Of a stretch of 9,810 bases of DNA, positions 5,889-9,810 are shown piece by piece. A program made the translations under genes and the position numbers. Below the pieces are notes generated by a model, which saw nothing but the letters and a program-made list of their open reading frames with translations, was not told where the DNA came from and made no database searches. The DNA is from Oscillospiraceae bacterium (lineage in GTDB: Bacteria; Bacillota; Clostridia; Oscillospirales; Oscillospiraceae): assembly GCA_902783825.1 (NCBI GenBank), contig CACZSJ010000131.1, positions 1 through 9,810 of the forward strand, in the 5' to 3' direction. Position 1 is the first letter of the stretch. Every line of letters begins with the position of its first letter.

Positions 5889-7584
5889 ACTGGGCCTCCT
5901 CTCGAATTTTGGGCATGCGGATATGAACCTTTGTCCCCACGTCCGGCGTACTGTCGATGGTGATGCCATAGGCGCTGCCAAAGTAGATTTTCAAGCGGTC
6001 GTTGACATTCTTGATGCCGATTCCTGCCCGGTCGCTGTGTTCCTTGCTCATGATGGCGCTGATCTGTTCCGCACTCATGCCGGATCCGTTGTCCGCCACA
6101 GTGAAAACCACGTCGTTCCCTTCACTTTTGATGGAAACAGCAATGCTCCCGTCGTCCACCAGGCCGTTGAGGCCATGATAAATGGCGTTCTCGATGATGG
6201 GCTGAAGGGTGATCTTGTTGCAGAGATAGTCCAGGCAGTCTTCGTCCACGTCAAAGCGATAGACAAACTGGTTTTTATATCGGTGTGCCTGGATCTGCAG
6301 ATAGCTCTCCGCATGCTGCAGCTCGCTGCGGATGGGGATCAGCTCGTGTCCGCGGCTGATGCTGATGCGAAACAGCCTTGCCAGGGCGTTGACCATCTGA
6401 ACCGCTTCGGCGTTTTTTCCCTGCTCACACATCCAGGAGATGGAATCCAGGGTATTGTACAGGAAATGGGGATTGATCTGAGACTGCAGAGCGCGCAGCT
6501 CCGTTTTGCGCAGGTTGATCTCCTCTTGCCGCACAGTTCCCATGAGCTCCTGGATCCGCAGTACCATGTGCCTGAAAGAGTTTGAGAGATCCCTTACTTC
6601 CCGAGTGCCGTCTACGGGCTCATAGCTGAAGTTGTCGGCATCCTGCTCAAACTGTTCCATGGCCCGGGCGAGGCCCTGAATGGGACGGGAAAGGACCCGG
6701 GAGAGCAGCGCGCTGATGAGGAACGTGGCCGCCAGGATCAGCACTGCCGCTACGACCAGAATGCGAACAAGCTCTCCCAGACTCTCAAGAATCACGTCCT
6801 CCACAAAGCTTACACCAACAACCCGCCAGCGGGTGTTGTTCAGGGTTTGCAGCGTGTAGATCACACGGCCTTCCATATGGCTTCCATCCGCCAGCGACGA
6901 GATCAGCTCCACGTTTTCGGTTTTCAGGTTTGAGTACAGCAGCTGCTGCTGCGGATGATAGACGATGTTCCCGTCTGTGTCCAACAGAAAACAGTAGCCC
7001 CGGCGGCCGATACCCACATCGTTGATATAGTCAGAGATGTTGCTGCAGCTGATATCCAGCGCAACCCATTTTTCTATAATCCCCGTGCTTGCCGGCCTGA
7101 CCATGGTGATGGACCAGGGGTAGTATCCAGCGAAGAGGTTGACCACATGGGCTGCGGAGATATAGCCGTCTGATTCCGTTTCCAGGCGCTGGCGGTCAAA
7201 AGACAGATTGAGTTCCAGCGCGCTCAGCGGCGTATGACCGAGCGAATAGCATCGGACGAGTTTGCCGGTCTCGGTGTAGGTGGAGACGGCAATGACATCC
7301 GGGCGGATTCGCAGAAAGGCGTCAAAGAATTCCTCCCGCGCAGTTGTACCGGCCTCCAGCTCGGCATAGAGGGTGTTCATCACAGTGTCGATATCACTCA
7401 GATAATCATTGACGGTATTGCTGACCTGAGCGATTGAGCGCTGACCGGCGGTCTCTGCGTTGCGGATCAGTGCGCGACGGTAGGTCTGGAAAAAAAGCAG
7501 CATGGCGCTCACCAGAACGAGCAGTATCGTACCGATGATGGACAGCAGGAGCACAGTGTTCATCCGAAGACCTCTGCGTTTCAC
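5875..7584 (-). CDS. Sensor histidine kinase, YesM/LytS type
   Basis: A 569-residue membrane kinase that should phosphorylate the response regulator encoded just upstream. Order: TM1 (about 11-33); extracellular dCache-like sensor region (about 34-270, with YISAAHVVNLFAGYYPWSIT and a PAS-like GYCFLLDTDGNIVYHP); TM2 (about 272-294); HAMP (about 295-347); His_kinase domain with INPHFLYNTLDSI, phospho-His373; and HATPase with N-box PIIENAIYHGL (Asn466), G1 box DNGSGM (498-503) and G2 GIGIKNVNDRL (521-531). All catalytic motifs are intact and the length is usual. The GTG at 7584 shares bases with the TGA of the regulator gene (GTGA) and follows AGGAGG at seven bases; an ATG at 7563 is weaker. The sensor-lipoprotein gene overlaps its 3' end. 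The sensor region may bind the loaded lipoprotein rather than sugar directly, which is inference. Confidence 0.92.
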   Translation of the reverse strand: MKRRGLRMNTVLLLSIIGTILLVLVSAMLLFFQTYRRALIRNAETAGQRSIAQVSNTVNDYLSDIDTVMNTLYAELEAGTTAREEFFDAFLRIRPDVIAVSTYTETGKLVRCYSLGHTPLSALELNLSFDRQRLETESDGYISAAHVVNLFAGYYPWSITMVRPASTGIIEKWVALDISCSNISDYINDVGIGRRGYCFLLDTDGNIVYHPQQQLLYSNLKTENVELISSLADGSHMEGRVIYTLQTLNNTRWRVVGVSFVEDVILESLGELVRILVVAAVLILAATFLISALLSRVLSRPIQGLARAMEQFEQDADNFSYEPVDGTREVRDLSNSFRHMVLRIQELMGTVRQEEINLRKTELRALQSQINPHFLYNTLDSISWMCEQGKNAEAVQMVNALARLFRISISRGHELIPIRSELQHAESYLQIQAHRYKNQFVYRFDVDEDCLDYLCNKITLQPIIENAIYHGLNGLVDDGSIAVSIKSEGNDVVFTVADNGSGMSAEQISAIMSKEHSDRAGIGIKNVNDRLKIYFGSAYGITIDSTPDVGTKVHIRMPKIREEAQYENK

Positions 7585-9119
7585 ACGGCCCCCTCCTCTC
7601 CCCGACGCATCTTCGCGGGCGACACACCGTAGTATTTCTTGAAGCAGAAGCTGAAATAGTGCTGGTCACTGTAGCCGCAGCGCTGCGCCACCTCACCGAT
7701 CTTCAGTGTTTTCATCTGGATCAGGGCTTTGGCCGCCTCCATTCGCTTTTGGATGAGAAGATTGATAAAGGTGTCCCCCGCGTATTTTTTCATGTTGGCG
7801 CTGAGATAGTTGGGGCTCACATGCAGCTCCTCACTCACAGAGTTCAGGGAGAGCTCCTCATCCATGTAACGCGTCTCAATGATCCGCAGCGTGCGGTCCA
7901 CCAACAGACTCATGCCGGCCTGCTTGTTCTGGGAGAGCCTGTCCTGGCCAGCCAGGCACAGCCCATACACCCGGCTTCGAAACACAGCGGGATCCAGTCC
8001 CGCACGGAGAGGATCTGTCAGCCCAAAGCGCGTGAGCAACCGTAAACACTCCGCATCCCCCAGTGTGGATCGCAGCACTCCCTGCGCCGCCACCAGCAGC
8101 TGCATCACGGCCATTTCATTGGCGGAAGTGCCGAGCGCGGAGGAGAGGAAGCTTTCCAGTTCCTTCCTGTCGCCGCTGAACAAAAGACGGTCAAACTGTG
8201 CGGCTTGGTATCGCTCATCATGAAGAGGCATTTCCGCCGCCTGAAGCCGGCTGATATGCTGCACACCGGGGCCATCGGCCAGCCGGGCAGCATCCACGGC
8301 CTCCCGGCAGGCGGCGCCGCAGCGTTCCAGCCGGTCGAATCGCCGACTGATTCCCAGGGTGCATTCCGCATTCAGAAGGCGTTTGGCCACATAATACAGT
8401 TCGTCGAGCGTGTCGTCCAGCCGCTCAAACCCGTTCTCGGAGACAAGGAGGCTCAAGATCCGGGGTCCAGAGACAAAGCTGCTGCAGCTGTAGGATCTGC
8501 GCAGCACATTGTCCACGATCTGCGCGGCATTCTGAGGAAGGACTTGCGCGCTGTCCACGGACAGACACAGTACCATCAGCTCAAAGGGCTCGGTAAAGAG
8601 CATGCCGCAGTTCTCCAGGAGGAGGCGGCGCCCCGCCTCCGACACGGGCCAGGGGAAGGGATCCAGCAGCAGCGTGGAGACAGCCAGAGACAGATCGCCC
8701 GTCGTCTCCTTGGGGGCAAAGGCGCGGAATCTCCCTTCCATCTTTTTATGGATATCCCTCAGCGCCTGGGTCAGCTCGGCCAGGCTGATGGGCTTGAGCA
8801 GATAAGCGATCACATCGCTCTCAATGGCGCTTTGAGCATATTCAAAATCGTCATAGCCGGACAGGAAGGCCACCTGGATCAGCGGCTGCAGCTCCCGCAC
8901 CTGGCGCGCCAGTGCGGTGCCGGTAATGAAGGGCATCTGGATGTCCGTCAGCAGTAGATCGGGCTGCAGCTGCTCCACCAGCTGCAGCGCGTCAAGGCCG
9001 TTGTCGGCGCTGCCCACCAGTCGGAAGCCGAGTTCCTCCCAGCGGATCATGCCGCACACGGCGTCGCGCAGCTCCACCTCATCATCCGCGACAATGATCG
9101 TAAAAAGCTGATCCTTCAT
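7581..9119 (-). CDS. Response regulator, YesN type with AraC-family DNA-binding domain
   Basis: A 512-residue regulator. The receiver domain (1-about 120) has the acidic pair Asp12/Asp13 in VADDE, phospho-acceptor Asp59 in LLTDIQMP, Ser87 in FLSGYDDFEYA and Lys109 in LLKPIS. A long middle region (about 130-400) without clear motifs is usual in YesN proteins. The last ~100 residues hold two helix-turn-helix units: LSLNSVSEELHVSPNYLS and the AraC signature ending GYSDQHYFSFCFKKYYGVSP. The ATG at 9119 is chosen because GAGGTGA (9125-9131) lies correctly before it; the GTG at 9128 would sit inside that site. It is the first gene of the operon, with its stop overlapping the kinase start. Its likely target is the tandem direct repeat upstream of mglB, and possibly its own promoter. 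Confidence 0.93.
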   Translation of the reverse strand: MKDQLFTIIVADDEVELRDAVCGMIRWEELGFRLVGSADNGLDALQLVEQLQPDLLLTDIQMPFITGTALARQVRELQPLIQVAFLSGYDDFEYAQSAIESDVIAYLLKPISLAELTQALRDIHKKMEGRFRAFAPKETTGDLSLAVSTLLLDPFPWPVSEAGRRLLLENCGMLFTEPFELMVLCLSVDSAQVLPQNAAQIVDNVLRRSYSCSSFVSGPRILSLLVSENGFERLDDTLDELYYVAKRLLNAECTLGISRRFDRLERCGAACREAVDAARLADGPGVQHISRLQAAEMPLHDERYQAAQFDRLLFSGDRKELESFLSSALGTSANEMAVMQLLVAAQGVLRSTLGDAECLRLLTRFGLTDPLRAGLDPAVFRSRVYGLCLAGQDRLSQNKQAGMSLLVDRTLRIIETRYMDEELSLNSVSEELHVSPNYLSANMKKYAGDTFINLLIQKRMEAAKALIQMKTLKIGEVAQRCGYSDQHYFSFCFKKYYGVSPAKMRRGEEGAV

Positions 9120-9138
9120 TTGTCTCACCTCAACTTTA

Positions 9139-9167
9139 AGTATACAAAAAGCGAAATTGTTTGTAAA
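9139..9167 (-). promoter_or_regulatory. Strong sigma-A promoter of the regulator-kinase-lipoprotein operon
   Basis: TTTACA (9167-9162, 5 of 6) and TATACT (9144-9139, 5 of 6) are separated by exactly 17 bases on the minus strand. The start would be near 9132, so the leader is only about 13 bases and is little more than the Shine-Dalgarno at 9125-9131. Confidence 0.75.
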
Positions 9168-9173
9168 GGCGCA

Positions 9174-9187
9174 GAAAAGTTCTTTTC
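9174..9187. promoter_or_regulatory. Inverted repeat between divergent promoters
   Basis: GAAAAG (9174-9179) and CTTTTC (9182-9187) form a perfect 6-bp inverted repeat around two bases. It overlaps the -35 of the rightward promoter and lies just upstream of the -35 of the leftward one, so a protein bound here could affect both. It is short, so chance is possible. Confidence 0.35.
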
Positions 9188-9211
9188 AACAGGAGGAAAG
9201 AGAAGTATAAT
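9183..9211 (+). promoter_or_regulatory. Candidate sigma-A promoter of the 142-residue protein gene
   Basis: TATAAT (9206-9211, perfect) lies 17 bases after TTTTCA (9183-9188, 4 of 6). The start would be near 9218, giving a leader of about 28 bases that ends in the AGGAGG ribosome site. Its -35 is back-to-back with the leftward promoter's -35. Confidence 0.65.
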
Positions 9212-9245
9212 CAAATCAAGTAATGCAAAAAAACAGGAGGCTGCC

Positions 9246-9674
9246 ATGGATCTCGCGGAACGGATCGTATTATCCCGGGAATATCTTTCCTGCTTTGACT
9301 ATGATCATTATCCCTCATGTTTTCAAACCTTTGAAGCGGAATGCGCTCCTTTTTTTGAGGTACTGGATACTGCCGGGCTGGAACAAGCCGCTGCCATACT
9401 GATAGAAACGCTGGAGCGGCGCCGGGCAGCACTTCCCCATCGGGAGCAGAAACTTGCCGCGGCAGAGGAGAAACGGGTTCTGGCGCTTTTCCTGTCTCCC
9501 GCCGCCGTCCGTTGGGGCGGCCTTGCTGCATCGTTCGCAGAAGAGCTGAACCGGAAATGGACCGCGCGTTATCCCCGAAACACCTATCTGGTCGGAACTT
9601 ATGAGGCGATCATGAAAGGCTTTGATTCCAACCTTCTGGGATTGCCCCTGCGAAAATCCAAAAGCAAAGGCTGA
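9246..9674 (+). CDS. Uncharacterised 142-residue protein
   Basis: I do not recognise this protein. It is cytoplasmic by appearance: no signal peptide and no membrane segment. The N-terminal third has three Cys and one His in an aromatic, acidic stretch (Cys16, His21, Cys25, Cys33). A likely helical, Arg/Glu/Ala-rich middle (about 43-105) follows, including LEQAAAILIETLERRR and LFLSPAAVRWGGLAASFAEEL. The C-terminal part contains NTYLVGTYEAIMKGF and LLGLPL, and the tail is basic (RKSKSKG). The ATG at 9246 is preceded by AGGAGG at five bases and by a good promoter, so the gene is very probably real. The frame extends upstream to 9120, but that extension runs through the promoter and is rejected. 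It is divergent from the sugar locus and need not share its function. Whether the Cys/His residues bind metal is unknown. Confidence 0.8.
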   Translation: MDLAERIVLSREYLSCFDYDHYPSCFQTFEAECAPFFEVLDTAGLEQAAAILIETLERRRAALPHREQKLAAAEEKRVLALFLSPAAVRWGGLAASFAEELNRKWTARYPRNTYLVGTYEAIMKGFDSNLLGLPLRKSKSKG

Positions 9675-9694
9675 GGCGAGCCATATCCGCGATT

Positions 9695-9810
9695 ATGAAC
9701 GATTCATCCTACTCCACATCAAAGGCAAGCAACGACGAAGCGCAAAGGTTTTACAAAAGCGTGGAAGCGGCGTCGATGCATGATACCGGGATTTGGATCG
9801 ACATTCCATA
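9695..9810 (+). CDS. Possible start of a further gene, cut by the right edge
   Basis: An ATG at 9695 opens a frame that stays open for 38 codons to the window end, starting Met-Asn-Asp-Ser-Ser and including DEAQRFYKSVEAASMHD and GIWIDIP, a plausible soluble-protein composition. It begins 20 bases after the stop of the 142-residue protein on the same strand. The nearest purine-rich sequence (GAGGCGAG at 9673) is too far upstream for a good ribosome site, so the start or the gene itself is uncertain. No function can be given. Confidence 0.35.
   Translation, partial: MNDSSYSTSKASNDEAQRFYKSVEAASMHDTGIWIDIP

Noticed and set aside
5889..5981. Extended N-terminus for the sensor lipoprotein from a TTG codon at 5981
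   Set aside because: It would bury the lipoprotein signal peptide behind 31 extra residues; the ATG at 5888 has an ideal GGAGG site.
9120..9245. Upstream extension of the 142-residue protein from an ATG at 9120
   Set aside because: The extension runs through both divergent promoters, and the ATG at 9246 has an AGGAGG site five bases before it.
9696..9810. Short minus-strand frame at the right edge, starting near 9808
   Set aside because: Only 37 codons before a stop, Arg/Cys-rich composition and no ribosome site visible; the plus-strand frame is more protein-like.

Overview
This window carries a sugar-uptake and sugar-sensing locus from what looks like a Gram-positive gut-type Clostridia (Firmicutes; an Oscillospiraceae/Ruminococcaceae-like origin is my inference). 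The grounds are strong GGAGG-type ribosome binding sites, lipoprotein signal peptides on the binding proteins, an Ala/Pro/Glu-rich linker after the lipobox, a YesM/YesN-type two-component pair, and moderately GC-rich genes separated by AT-rich promoters. Apart from the far right, every gene reads on the minus strand.

Reading in the direction of transcription (right to left), the sensing block comes first. It has a YesN-like response regulator with an AraC-type output domain (9119-7581), a YesM/LytS-like histidine kinase with an extracellular sensor region (7584-5875), and a sugar-binding lipoprotein (5888-4917). All three overlap or nearly touch and share one strong promoter at 9139-9167. After a 186-bp regulatory gap comes the transport block: mglB (galactose/glucose-binding lipoprotein), mglA (double ATPase), mglC (permease), and a LacA-type galactoside O-acetyltransferase. 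The mglB-mglA gap holds a perfect 14-bp-stem hairpin with no U-tract, probably an mRNA-stabilising or processing element. The gap upstream of mglB holds two candidate sigma-A promoters, a tandem 12-bp direct repeat (a good candidate site for the AraC-type regulator), and two inverted repeats.

The likely logic is that the lipoprotein encoded next to the kinase binds a sugar outside the membrane and reports to the kinase. The kinase phosphorylates the regulator, and the regulator controls the mglBAC-lacA operon. MglB keeps the calcium loop and most sugar contacts of galactose/glucose-binding proteins but changes three of them, so the exact ligand is open.

At the left edge a lipoprotein gene begins (minus strand, running off the window) with its own promoter and an ideal Shine-Dalgarno, but its start codon reads ACG. 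At the right, divergent from the regulator, lies a 142-residue protein I do not recognise, under a TATAAT promoter, followed by a possible further gene cut by the window end. I see no tRNA, rRNA, CRISPR array, insertion sequence or prophage gene.
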